Source: MPNP01 sp965221445 (GTDB lineage: Bacteria > Pseudomonadota > Alphaproteobacteria > Rhodobacterales > Rhodobacteraceae). From it: a DNA stretch of 64,000 nt. A program made the translations under genes and the position numbers. The notes beneath the pieces were generated by a model. It was given only the letters and a program-made list of their open reading frames with translations, was not told the DNA's origin and ran no database searches. Below are positions 18,638 to 27,165 of the stretch, piece after piece (the first letter of the stretch is position 1; the number at the start of each line of letters is the position of its first letter). The stretch is from assembly GCA_965221445.1 (NCBI GenBank), contig CBDCSF010000013.1, forward strand, positions 2,728,001 through 2,792,000, written 5' to 3'.

Positions 18638-19985
18638 TACGATTTTCAGAGGCCCCTCCTGAACTATAAATTAAAAATTTTAAAATTCATATCTCCCAAA
18701 TGAAGATTTTTTCGTAAAATTTTATTCAATCCTGTCATTTTAGGGCCAAATTCAACTCGTTAGCAGACCCTTGCACACACCTCCCCTTCATTTGGACTCC
18801 CTTGACATAATTCGCCCTATAAAACCCCGGCTTCATTCTCCAGATAACTGAAACGCCGCAAATTGTAACACAGATTGACCAACCCAATCTAGACCCGGGC
18901 ACGAACCTGCCCAATGCACCGCATTCCACCACCCTTCAGATCGTTCCTTATCGACCCGAATACATGTTCAACCCGACACCCAACGCGCGAATAGGCCTTG
19001 TTCAGAACACGCTGGTGATCACTTAACGGTGTCCCCCTCTTGGCCTTGTGATTGATACGAGGATACAAGCCCAACCCAACCACTTTCGCAATGCTCTCCT
19101 GTGAGCGGTAAGCACTGTCGGCCCAAATACGACGGTCGCCTGTCGAGCGCACCCCCAAGAGCGCCTCAAATACCTGACTGTCATGGACATTGGCCGGTGT
19201 TACATCCCAATTGACAATCAACTTTGTCCCCTCATCAACTGCTATATGGCTCTTGTAGCCAAACCGACTAACACCATTCTTCTTGACCCAACGGCCATCA
19301 CAGTCCTTCTGACGCAATTTGTTGGGATTATCCTCCCACTCCTCGGGAACCTCTCCTTCCTTGACCCGAGCATTCTCTTCCCGCGTGTTGCGAGGACGGG
19401 GAACATCATTCAGGGATGAATCAACAATCTGACCCCCGGTGTTCAAACCATAACCACGATTGTCCAACTGGTTCAAAAAGATATTAAACAACTCCTCAAT
19501 ACAGCCCGCCTTCTCAAGCTGATCACGATACTTCCAGAGGGTTTTCTGGTCCGGGACACGACTCCTTTCCTCAATGCCGACAAAATACTGAAAGGACCAC
19601 CGCTCCAAAAGGTCGCCTTGAAGATCTTTATCACTCAGATTATTCATCACCCCCAACAAGATACTGCGAAAGATTAAGAGATAATCCCACGACCGACGAC
19701 CACGACCCGCGTTGCGGGGAGGCCCCCAAACCTCCTCCAAAAGGGGTCTGAAGCTTTCCCAGTCAACTTGGTTCCTGATCATTTCAAGATCGTTGAATTC
19801 GCGTAGAACCTGCAGATGTTCATCATCTTCAAGCAAGTGGCGATTGGGCATTGTGATTCTCCTAGTTTACAGTGAAGAGGGAAAAATTATTGTTTGACAA
19901 CAATGAATCACAACCGGAACAATAAAGCCAGGGGTGAAAGATGATTTTGAAAAAAATTAGCCAAAATTATTTAATAGACGTGCCC
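18623..19985 (-). mobile_element. IS5-like insertion sequence, copy 2
   Basis: 1363 bp with terminal repeats GGGCACCTCTATT (18623) and the complement of GGGCACGTCTATT (ending 19985). It is in the same orientation as copy 1 and is not interrupted by other elements. It cuts the 3' end of the cargo gene at 17981. Its left flank TAAA and right flank TATA match in only three of four positions. Confidence 0.87.
18817..19851 (-). pseudogene. IS5-family transposase with a late nonsense codon (copy 2)
   Basis: The frame starts at ATG 19851 (MPNRHLLEDDEHLQVL) and runs 320 codons to a TAG after GQVRARV (18889). The same frame continues IGLVNLCYNLRRFSYLENEAGVL to the true end at 18817, and copy 1 has TGG (Trp) at the stop position. 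So a single TGG to TAG change removes the last 24 residues. The DDE residues are intact: QIVDSSL, WADSAYRS, RVEHVFGS. The N-terminal IS5 domain around SWDYLLIFRSILLGVMNNLSD is also intact. Whether the truncated enzyme is active is unknown. Confidence 0.8.
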
Positions 19986-20308
19986 TATATAGATAACGTT
20001 GATACTCTAAGGGCTTGTTCCATAAGTCCAATTACTTAAAATGACACTCTAAAATTCTGTACAAAACAACCATTTTTGATAAATAAAATCGGGCTGAATT
20101 TGTGAAAAACCGTCAGAAATTTCTATTTCTTTGACTTATGATTCAAGCTCATAGAACCTGTTACTTAAATTTCTAAGTTGATAAGCAGCCTTATAACCCT
20201 ATGGTGTACTCAAGTATAACCAAAAATATAAACTTAATAAGCCAGACACTTTAACCAAGACCATTTTATTAACTCGAATTTTTAGTAGCTATTCTTTTGA
20301 GGTATTTG
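19986..20308. other. Gene-free stretch before the satD-like promoter
   Basis: About 320 AT-rich bases right of IS copy 2. No gene was found. AACCATTTTTGAT at 20068-20080 is identical to the core of the second palindrome upstream of the SatD-type gene but lacks the palindromic arms, so it may be a decayed site or chance. Confidence 0.5.
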
Positions 20309-20387
20309 TGCAACCTTTTTGAGTTGCATATAAATAAAGCAACCATTTTTGATTGCATTTTTTGTTTCGTAACCTATATTAGTTGCA
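20309..20387 (+). promoter_or_regulatory. Three phased 20-bp palindromes overlapping the satD-like promoter
   Basis: TGCAACCTTTTTGAGTTGCA (20309-20328), AGCAACCATTTTTGATTGCA (20338-20357) and CGTAACCTATATTAGTTGCA (20368-20387) are three variants of TGCAAC-N8-GTTGCA. They start 29 and 30 bases apart, close to three helical turns, so bound dimers would sit on one DNA face. A possible promoter TTGCAT (20353-20358), 16 bases, TATATT (20375-20380) lies inside sites 2 and 3. Transcription would then begin at or next to the ATG at 20390, giving a leaderless message. I infer a cooperative repressor, perhaps the HTH of the gene product itself. Confidence 0.65.
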
Positions 20388-20389
20388 CT

Positions 20390-21028
20390 ATGAATCAAAA
20401 TACCCGAAAAATTGCTGTGATTACCGGCGATTTGGTTAATTCAACCGAATTGGGGCGCATCAAGGTAGAACAAGCTTTTGTTAGGCTTGAGGCTTGTGCC
20501 AAGATGCAAGCGGATTGGTACGGGGCCCCCTTGCATTTCACAAGAAATCGGGGTGATGGTTGGCAGGTGGTACTGACCCGGCCCAAAATGGCATTGCGGT
20601 CGGCGTTGGCGTTTCGGGCAACATTGCGGACTAAGGGGAGTGAGTTCGACAGTTATATGGGGATTGCTGAAGGTGATGTTTTCGGGGATGTTGGGCCGGA
20701 TTTGAATGCGGAGACGGCAAATGTATTTACTGATTCAGGACGGAATCTTACTTCTGCGAAGGAAATATTGTCATGGCAAAAAATTAAATGCAGCGTAGAT
20801 GCAATTCAGGCAGTATCAATTCTTGCAGACGACATAACTCAAGGTTGGACTCCAACACAAGCAGAGACAGTACTACAGTTCATGGATCCCAATAAAAAAC
20901 ATAACAAAACTGAGGTTTCTAAAACTCTCGGAAAGACTCGCCAAGCTGTAACTAAAACGTTGAGTTCTGCATCATTTGGCGCAATTCATCTTGTACTAAT
21001 ATTAATTGAAGATCAACTCAATGGCTAG
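20390..21028 (+). CDS. SatD family protein with C-terminal helix-turn-helix
   Basis: About 212 residues from the ATG at 20390; an in-frame TTG at 20297 would lie upstream of the palindromes. The N-terminal domain has KIAVITGDLVNSTELGR and NRGDGWQVVL, the GD(I/L)VxS ... GDxxQ pair of SatD-type proteins. The layout resembles the two metal-binding acids of class III nucleotide cyclases, though activity is not established. The C-terminal part (KTEVSKTLGKTRQAVTKTLSSA) is a helix-turn-helix that could bind the upstream palindromes. There is no Shine-Dalgarno. The gene overlaps the DUF3307 membrane protein by 8 bases. The physiological role is unknown. Confidence 0.7.
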   Translation: MNQNTRKIAVITGDLVNSTELGRIKVEQAFVRLEACAKMQADWYGAPLHFTRNRGDGWQVVLTRPKMALRSALAFRATLRTKGSEFDSYMGIAEGDVFGDVGPDLNAETANVFTDSGRNLTSAKEILSWQKIKCSVDAIQAVSILADDITQGWTPTQAETVLQFMDPNKKHNKTEVSKTLGKTRQAVTKTLSSASFGAIHLVLILIEDQLNG

Positions 21029-21746
21029 TACCCTCGCTGCCTTCCTCTTTGCTCATGTGGTCGCGGATTTTCTGTTACAAACCAACAGTATGGCCGAACA
21101 GAAACGGAAACCTAAGATTCTTCTCCTCCACGGTGTCATTGTACTCGTAACCGCACAATTGGCCCTCGGTCGGTTTGATGCCTGGGAAACTATCGCGCTT
21201 GCAGCTGGGCATATCGCAATTGATATCTTCAAGGTATATGCTCTGCCAGACAGGCTGGTTTCTTTCCTTACCGATCAAGCCTTACACATCATTACATTCC
21301 TCGCCGTTGCATTCTACGCCCCAACTCTTTACGCTGATGGTCATTGGGCTAACATCACCTGGCTACCTTCGGTGATGATTCTGGCATCGGGGTTCATTGT
21401 CACCACCAAAGCCGGTAACCATGCAGTGAAACTTTTTTTTCAGGACCAGAATTGGTGCGATATGGGGGATACCGGTGACAGCCTACCTAATGCGGGTCGT
21501 TTGATCGGCCTTCTAGAACGCAGTTTGATCTTCATCCTGTTCATCGCAGGGCAACCCGCTGGTATCGGTTTGCTAATTGCCGCAAAATCGGTTCTTCGTT
21601 TCAAAGTTGACCGTGAGCAGAAGGACACTGAATATGTAATAATCGGTACGCTTGCCTCTTTCGGTTGGGCCATGATTACCTCATGGTGTACCCTAAAGCT
21701 TTTGGAAACTGTCCAACCTATTGGGATTTTTCTTGGATCACCTTGA
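21021..21746 (+). CDS. DUF3307 domain membrane protein
   Basis: About 241 residues from the ATG at 21021, which overlaps the SatD-like stop; the in-frame TTG at 21006 is less likely. It opens with the DUF3307 signature AFLFAHVVADFLLQTNSMAEQKR, followed by membrane helices (LLLHGVIVLVTAQLAL, AAGHIAIDIFK, ALHIITFLAVAFYA, SVMILASGFIVT). A second half has GDTGDSLPNAGRLIGLLERSLIFILF and more hydrophobic segments. It is an inner-membrane protein of unknown function. The coupled gene order with a SatD-type protein suggests the two work together, for example a soluble sensor or enzyme with a membrane partner (inference). Confidence 0.75.
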   Translation: MASTLAAFLFAHVVADFLLQTNSMAEQKRKPKILLLHGVIVLVTAQLALGRFDAWETIALAAGHIAIDIFKVYALPDRLVSFLTDQALHIITFLAVAFYAPTLYADGHWANITWLPSVMILASGFIVTTKAGNHAVKLFFQDQNWCDMGDTGDSLPNAGRLIGLLERSLIFILFIAGQPAGIGLLIAAKSVLRFKVDREQKDTEYVIIGTLASFGWAMITSWCTLKLLETVQPIGIFLGSP

Positions 21747-21861
21747 AATTTAAGCAAGACAGGGATTGTATTTGCTACAGACTTATGGAACAAGCTCTAA
21801 GGGGAAAACCAGTCAGGCTCATTACAGTTACTGCCAATTTGCAAATTCATGGGCTAGAAAA

Positions 21862-22359
21862 ATGAAAACAGGTGTTGTTTTTGAAAATTGTTTTATGCAC
21901 CCGATATCCTTGGTCCGTTCACCGATGAAGTATTACATGAGTGAAGAAGGTTTGAATCTTCCTAGTTTACGAAAAGCAATTGGTATTCTTGAACGTGTGT
22001 TGAGTGCTTATGAAACTGACAGAAACAATGAATATATAATAGATGCATGCATTAAGCGTTTTAAATATTGCTACGGCCTGTCTGCTAAAATAATTAAAAG
22101 GCACTTGAAGTTGACCGAAAATGATCCCTCAACAGTTGAAGAAATGTCATTTCAAAATTTTATACGTCGTGCCTATCAAATAGGAATCATACCCAATAGC
22201 TGGGACAAATGGTGGAAGTACTGAGATAACAGAGCTGCCACTTCCCTTGGTTATGATGCAGATAGAGCTATTGCAATTGTAGATAATTTGACCGAATTCA
22301 ACCAAGAAGTACGAACACTTCTTGAAAATCTTACCCGGATACATGAAACTAAATTTTGA
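21862..22359 (+). pseudogene. HEPN-type nucleotidyltransferase-partner protein (HI0074-like), inactivated
   Basis: From ATG 21862 the frame reads LRKAIGILERVL through SWDKWWKY and stops at TGA (22222-22224). The same frame then continues DNRAATSLGYDADRAIAIVDNL to a natural stop at 22359. Aligned with the intact relative at 50783 (TYRQMRGTTSHTYNEE), the TGA stands where Arg is expected, a one-base CGA to TGA change. The RX4-6H motif reads RAATSL, so the catalytic His is Leu (CAT to CTT). TGA is a normal stop elsewhere in this window. The toxin-like function is therefore doubly lost. The partner gene overlaps its end. Confidence 0.75.
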
Positions 22360-22684
22360 CGTGAATATCAAGGAATTTGGAATCCTTCGGGATATACTGT
22401 CCCAAAACCTTCCTTCAAATGTCAAGATATGGATATTTGGTAGCAGGGCAAAGAATCTGGTACATTTCAACTCAGACCTTGATCTTGCAATTGAGAGCAG
22501 TGGGAAATTGCCTAGATGCTTGATCAGTTTCTTGGAGGATGAATTTAGCGAAGCCCCTCTAACTTTCCGGGTAAATGTTGTTGATTTCAATGCTGTCAAC
22601 AATTAGTTCCGATTTATCGTTAGGTCGGAAGCAATTCAGTTTCCTTTAAGACAAAACGAGTTGAAAAAAACAGAGGCTACCTGA
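22343..22684 (+). pseudogene. MNT-type nucleotidyltransferase (HI0073-like), truncated by a nonsense codon
   Basis: It starts at ATG 22343 inside the end of the HEPN pseudogene. It has the minimal nucleotidyltransferase motif IFGSRAKNLVHFNSDLDLAI (GS...DxD). The frame ends at TAG (22604-22606) after VDFNAVNN, but continues FRFIVRSEAIQFPLRQNELK to 22684. Set against the intact copy at 51271 (VDKEFRSIILQDGIVLQEP), the TAG replaces a Glu codon within the conserved C-terminal strand. Because both members of the pair carry nonsense changes, the module appears to be decaying as a unit. The catalytic motif survives, so residual activity is possible. Confidence 0.65.
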
Positions 22685-22703
22685 ACTATCATAAATTTAG
22701 GGT

Positions 22704-23726
22704 TTATGGACTTTGGAGGTCTTCAATTTCAGAAACCCTAACAGGTCTGTTCTCCACAAGTGATCTATTGGCGGTCTCAGCTAAAAGTAAAGCTTGGTAT
22801 CCATCCTCAATACCAACGGGGAATTCGCCACCCTTCCTGATGGATTCAGCAAAAATTTCAAACTGCTTCTGATAGGCTTCCTGATACCGATCAATAAAGA
22901 AATTAAGGTAGGGAGAACCTGTTTCAGTGTTGGAAGAAGAAAACAACTGGACCTCATTTTCTCGCCTGTTTCCAGAAATGAGCATACCCTTTGAACCAAA
23001 AGCTTCCATCCTCTGATCATATCCATACACAGCACTGCGGGAATTGTTTATATGTACCATTTTTCCACTCTTGGTCTTCATGATAACCATGGTGGTGTCA
23101 TGATCGTTAACCTCCTGACCCAATTCAGGGTCCACCAAAGCCTCGGCAGTTGCGAAAACTTCAATTGGTTCCTCTTCAAGTAAATACCTGGCTATATCAA
23201 AATCATGAATGGTCATATCTTTGAATATTCCTCCAGAGGCTAATAGATATTCCTTAGGGGGCAATCCAGGATCCCTAGAAGTAATTATCACCTGTTGTAA
23301 GTCTCCAATCAGGCCATCGTCAATTTGTTTTTTCATAGAAGAATGACCAGGGTCAAATCGTCTGTTGAAACCGAGTTGAACCATCCCTCCATTTGCAAGG
23401 ACATGATCCTTGCATTTTCTGGCACGACCCAAATCCAAATCCAGTGGTTTTTCACAAAACACAAATTTTCCAGCTGAAGTAAACCGTTCAATTAAATCTG
23501 AATGGGTATCAGTTGATGAGGAAATGATAACCGCCTCTATATTTTCATTGGTTTCGATAGACGACAAACTTGGAGCGATGTCAACCCGTAAGGATGATTT
23601 TAACTGCTGCAAGGCAAATTCATTGACATCATAAATCGAAACCAAATTCATAAAGTTGCTTTGATGAATATTGTTGCAATGCATTTGGCCTATACGACCG
23701 CAACCTATGACTGAGACATTGATCAT
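22704..23726 (-). CDS. iolG: Inositol 2-dehydrogenase-like oxidoreductase (Gfo/Idh/MocA)
   Basis: A 340-residue NAD-dependent dehydrogenase. The Rossmann motif is VSVIGCGRIGQMHCNNI. KFVFCEKPLDLDL carries the catalytic EKP Lys, and GGIFKDMTIHDFDIARYLL carries the Asp/His pair used by inositol dehydrogenases. GFNRRFDPGHSSMKKQIDDGLIG is also characteristic of the IolG group. It oxidises myo-inositol or a similar polyol at C2. The gene is divergent from the tctCBA cassette across a 479-base gap, so it may act on a related polyol or sugar acid. No other iol genes are present, so the inositol assignment rests on sequence resemblance only. Confidence 0.75.
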   Translation of the reverse strand: MINVSVIGCGRIGQMHCNNIHQSNFMNLVSIYDVNEFALQQLKSSLRVDIAPSLSSIETNENIEAVIISSSTDTHSDLIERFTSAGKFVFCEKPLDLDLGRARKCKDHVLANGGMVQLGFNRRFDPGHSSMKKQIDDGLIGDLQQVIITSRDPGLPPKEYLLASGGIFKDMTIHDFDIARYLLEEEPIEVFATAEALVDPELGQEVNDHDTTMVIMKTKSGKMVHINNSRSAVYGYDQRMEAFGSKGMLISGNRRENEVQLFSSSNTETGSPYLNFFIDRYQEAYQKQFEIFAESIRKGGEFPVGIEDGYQALLLAETANRSLVENRPVRVSEIEDLQSP

Positions 23727-24109
23727 AAAATGAATTCCTCTACAAAATTAAATCAGTTTCAAAAATGATTTGAAATTCATGCGACTACCTTACAAGAAAA
23801 CCGATATCCCTGGAATCAAGGAAGATCAGTTAAGAAAGAATGAAATCAATGTTCATTTCAAATCAAACCGGCAATCCAGAATTTATATCACGTTTATCCC
23901 GCAAAAAAAGCCTATGATATCTTTCCTCTTAAGATTACCTTACAAACTGGGAACATGCATAAAGTAAAATACTGAAGGGATTCCTAGTGCATAATTGAAG
24001 AACTGGCTTCAGGAACTGTTGATTCCTTCCCACTTTAACAGGAATTCCTAAACAACCCGCTTTGTATGATATCAACAAGAGAATCCATCATTTTTTCCCT
24101 AAAACTTGG
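23727..24109. other. Divergent intergenic region iolG-like / tctC
   Basis: No gene is supported here; a 65-codon frame at 23770-23967 has no family resemblance and no RBS. The region should contain regulatory sites for both directions, but I see no clear operator palindrome. No regulator gene adjoins the catabolic cluster. Confidence 0.4.
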
Positions 24110-24138
24110 TTGCACAGCAAACTATCTTCCAGTAATTA
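24110..24138 (+). promoter_or_regulatory. Candidate promoter of the tctCBA catabolic operon
   Basis: TTGCAC (24110-24115), a 17-base spacer and TAATTA (24133-24138) lie about 70 bases before the tctC ATG at 24206, which is preceded by AAAGGGAG as ribosome-binding site. Pattern match only. Confidence 0.35.
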
Positions 24139-24205
24139 TCCCCCAAAAGTGCTCATCTAATACATAGAAGGCACCTGCGAATTAGATCTAAAGGGAGATT
24201 TTTAT

Positions 24206-25156
24206 ATGTCAATTATCCGAGTATTGCTTGTTGTAATGGCTGTTAGTGGTTTTACAGTTGTTGCCCAGGCTCAAGACTATCCAGATAAAACCATTGAGGT
24301 TGTAACCCACGCTGGTGCTGGCGGTGGAACTGATGTTACGACCCGAATGATGATGCTACGGGCCCGCCGTGTGCTTGGTCAGGACATGGTCGTTGTCAAT
24401 AAGAGGGGCGGAGGTGGTTCGGCTGCCATGGATTATTACCTCACCGTACCTTCCGATGGTTACACGATTTTAACCTTCACAATTGGCCATGCTGCTGAAT
24501 TAGCCAAGGGTAATACCGATATGAAACTGGAAGATATCAGACCGATAGCCAGAGGTACCGATGATCCTCAAATCTTGATGGTTCGATGTGGAGAATATGA
24601 AAGTTCAGAAGCTTTTGTTGCTGCCCAGATGGATTCCGGACTAACTTATGGCACAACACATGTAGCAAACATTGATGATGTGTCCGCGTTTATGTTTACT
24701 GTTAAGGGTGGAATGGCAACACCCACAATTTTACCATTTGATGGTGGAGGAGAACTTGCAACACAACTTATAGCTGGAGCAGTGGATGTTGCTGTATTGA
24801 ATCTGGCCGAGGCCGTCAGCCAGATTGAAGCTGGTGATATATGCCCAATTGTTGTACTTGCAGATGAAAGAATGGCTGCCTTGCCGGATGTTTCCACTGC
24901 CAAAGAGATGGATATACCTGTCAGTTTCTCCACAGTTCGTGGCTTTGTCGTTCACGCAGATACACCTGATGATGTTGCCCAAAAAATTGAAGAATCACTC
25001 ATTAAGGCTATGAGTCACGGCATTTATCAGGGATATCTGACTTCAGTAGGTCTTGATTCAACCTCTGTCGCTGGTTCGGAAGTTTGGGGTAGTCAGATTT
25101 CAACGATGATTACGGATATGGAATCTGCACTACGAGAACTTGGATTTATCGAATAA
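24206..25156 (+). CDS. tctC: Tripartite tricarboxylate transporter substrate-binding protein (TctC family)
   Basis: A 316-residue periplasmic binding protein. The signal peptide (residues 1-22, VLLVVMAVSGFTVVAQAQ) ends at an AQA-QD cleavage site. The mature protein begins DYPDKTIEVVTHAGAGGGTDVTTR, the TctC/BugT start in which the loop after the first strand binds carboxylate. It captures an organic acid and delivers it to the TctAB membrane pair encoded next. BugT/TctC proteins bind diverse carboxylates; the enzymes downstream suggest a sugar acid or hydroxy acid, not citrate (inference). Its stop overlaps the tctB start. Confidence 0.9.
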   Translation: MSIIRVLLVVMAVSGFTVVAQAQDYPDKTIEVVTHAGAGGGTDVTTRMMMLRARRVLGQDMVVVNKRGGGGSAAMDYYLTVPSDGYTILTFTIGHAAELAKGNTDMKLEDIRPIARGTDDPQILMVRCGEYESSEAFVAAQMDSGLTYGTTHVANIDDVSAFMFTVKGGMATPTILPFDGGGELATQLIAGAVDVAVLNLAEAVSQIEAGDICPIVVLADERMAALPDVSTAKEMDIPVSFSTVRGFVVHADTPDDVAQKIEESLIKAMSHGIYQGYLTSVGLDSTSVAGSEVWGSQISTMITDMESALRELGFIE

Positions 25157-25676
25157 GCAGAATACATCACAGTCCAGTTCAAGTGAGGTAATACCTTTGG
25201 ACAGTGATTCTGAACTTAAAACCAGGGGGACAACCGTCGAATCTTGGGTGGTTCCCTTGGTTATTGTTATTTTTTGTGGGTTTACCTACTGGCTTACAAC
25301 CGAATTTGCCCGAATGCCACCAATCCTGAAGCGTGGGATTCAGCCTTCTGATTTTCCACAGATATTGATTGTCCTGATGGTTGGGTTAACTGCCTTGATT
25401 GTGTGGAAGGATCCCATCAAAGTCTCGGAAAAAATACCTAATCCAACACTTATTGCTTTCGGAATGATGGCCTTATTCGTTTTACTGGTACAGTTTGATT
25501 TCTTTTTTGGCCTTTCGGTATTTTGTCTGGGGCTCACCCTGATTTGGAAGGAACGAAGCTGGTTTACCTTTCTTTTTGTAGGCTTTCTGGTTCCTATAGG
25601 GGTTTTCTTTCTTTTTGACCAGGTTTTCGAAGTTCGATTTCCACGAGGGTTTCTAACCAATATGTGGTACGGATAA
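25140..25676 (+). CDS. tctB: Tripartite tricarboxylate transporter small membrane subunit TctB
   Basis: About 178 residues with four hydrophobic segments (VVPLVIVIFCGFTYWLTT, FPQILIVLMVGLTALIVW, TLIAFGMMALFVLLVQFDFF, FTFLFVGFLVPIGVFFLFD), the usual TctB topology. The start is probably TTG at 25140, inside the end of tctC; the next in-frame candidate is TTG at 25197. It ends directly before the tctA ATG (TAA ATG). TctB is poorly conserved, so position and topology are the main evidence. Confidence 0.82.
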   Translation: MDLSNKQNTSQSSSSEVIPLDSDSELKTRGTTVESWVVPLVIVIFCGFTYWLTTEFARMPPILKRGIQPSDFPQILIVLMVGLTALIVWKDPIKVSEKIPNPTLIAFGMMALFVLLVQFDFFFGLSVFCLGLTLIWKERSWFTFLFVGFLVPIGVFFLFDQVFEVRFPRGFLTNMWYG

Positions 25677-27155
25677 ATGGATTCATTCATAGCCGGTCTT
25701 GTTGCCTTGGCAGACCCATCTTTGATTGTTCTCTTGATCGCAGCAACCTTGGGAGGGGTTATAATTGGTGCCCTGCCGGGCTTGAACGCAACAACAGGTG
25801 CAGCACTTTTACTTCCATTTACCATAACCATGGATCCAGTGGCAGCCATAGCTGTACTGACCGCTATATACTGTTCGGCAACTTTTGCCGGTGCAATCAC
25901 TGCGATTTTGATCAATACTCCGGGTACTTCAGCAAGTGCAACAACTTGCCTGGACGGTTTTCCATTAGCACAGAAAGGTGAAGCAGGAAGAGCACTCGGA
26001 TTAGCTGTGGTATCTTCAACTATCGGTGGTGTGGTTAGTGTTATTGTATTAATGTTGGCAGCACCACTATTAGCACGTGCAGCATACAGTTTTGCTCCAC
26101 CAGAATACTTTGCACTAACCTTGTTTGGTCTTTCCATGCTGGCAACAATAGGAGGTGGTTCACCTACCAAGAATATTTTGGCAGGATGCCTTGGCATATT
26201 GGTTTCAACCATCGGTATTGATTTGATGACAGGTGTCGAACGGTTTACTTTTGATATGTCTGTACTCTCGGATGGAATCGGATTTGTACCTGTCATGATC
26301 GGTGTGTTTGGCATATCAGAACTGCTTGTTCAGATTTCCAACAAAAATGACGGTCTTGAAAGGATCAAGCTAAAAGCTGTTAAATTACCCACCAAGGCTG
26401 ATTACCTAAAGGTCTGGCGAACAATTTTACGATCGACTGGCATAGGAACATTCATTGGTATCCTGCCTGCAGAAGGTGCTACGGTTGCTTCAATGATTGG
26501 TTACAACGAGGCAAAAAGATGGTCCAAAAACCCTGAAGAGTTTGGCAAAGGCGCAATTGAAGGTATCGCTGGTTCGGAGGCAGCAAATAATTCCGCCACT
26601 GGAGGTGCCATGGTTCCTACACTGGCCCTGGGAATTCCAGGTAGTCCAACAGCAGCTGTTATCCTTGCAGGATTAATGGTTCATGGGCTTCGTCCCGGTC
26701 CCACCATGTTTACGGAACAATCGGATTTTGCCTTTTCAATCTTTTGGTCAATGATGTTTGTCAATCTTTTGTTTTTTGGTGTGGGTCTTCTGGGTGCCAA
26801 AGTATTTGCCAGGGTAACATTGGTTCCGGTCCAAATTCTATGGCCCTGTGTATTTATATTTTCGGTGGTTGGGGCATATGCGCTTGATCAGTCCATGATG
26901 GATGTTTGGGTTGCGCTTGGTGCCGGAGTGTTGGGATATTTCATGCGAAGATACGGCTTTTCGGTTGTTCCGCTGGCAATTGGTTTGATCCTGGGAGAAA
27001 TTCTGGAACAAAGATTTGGGCAATCCATGGTTATGCTTAAGGAACAATGGTGGTTACTTCCTACCAGACCATTAACTCTTTTCTTCCTGGTCCTGACCTT
27101 TCTGGCCCTTTTCGGTAAACCGATCTGGAACCGTGTCAAGGATTTAAGGACATAG
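25677..27155 (+). CDS. tctA: Tripartite tricarboxylate transporter large membrane subunit TctA
   Basis: A 492-residue multi-spanning carrier. The hallmark TctA segments are GVIIGALPGLNATTGAALLLPFT near residue 30 and the repeated GTFIGILPAEGATVASMIGYNEAKRWSK near 260, followed by GIAGSEAANNSATGGAMVPTLALGIPGS. These two GxLPG-type loops are the family signature. It forms the ion-driven translocation unit with TctB and receives substrate from TctC. It is followed 10 bases later by the enolase-superfamily gene, so transport and catabolism are one operon. Confidence 0.95.
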   Translation: MDSFIAGLVALADPSLIVLLIAATLGGVIIGALPGLNATTGAALLLPFTITMDPVAAIAVLTAIYCSATFAGAITAILINTPGTSASATTCLDGFPLAQKGEAGRALGLAVVSSTIGGVVSVIVLMLAAPLLARAAYSFAPPEYFALTLFGLSMLATIGGGSPTKNILAGCLGILVSTIGIDLMTGVERFTFDMSVLSDGIGFVPVMIGVFGISELLVQISNKNDGLERIKLKAVKLPTKADYLKVWRTILRSTGIGTFIGILPAEGATVASMIGYNEAKRWSKNPEEFGKGAIEGIAGSEAANNSATGGAMVPTLALGIPGSPTAAVILAGLMVHGLRPGPTMFTEQSDFAFSIFWSMMFVNLLFFGVGLLGAKVFARVTLVPVQILWPCVFIFSVVGAYALDQSMMDVWVALGAGVLGYFMRRYGFSVVPLAIGLILGEILEQRFGQSMVMLKEQWWLLPTRPLTLFFLVLTFLALFGKPIWNRVKDLRT

Positions 27156-27165
27156 GTGTGGGATA

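Larger units (their letters stand above)
12976..19989. mobile_element. Composite-transposon-like island: two IS5-like copies around a DNA methylase
   Basis: Two copies of one IS (12980-14535 and 18623-19985) lie in the same orientation and bracket 4.1 kb with two cargo genes. The outermost flanks share a 4-base direct repeat, TATA (12976-12979 and 19986-19989). The inner flanks differ (TTAA after copy 1, TAAA before copy 2), and neither copy has a perfect target duplication of its own. That pattern is expected if the whole unit inserted together. Four bases in AT-rich DNA can match by chance, and both transposases are now broken. Confidence 0.5.

Noticed and set aside
22222..22224. TGA read as tryptophan or selenocysteine in the HEPN gene
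   Set aside because: TGA ends several normal genes here, and the intact relative has Arg at this place; a nonsense mutation explains it better.
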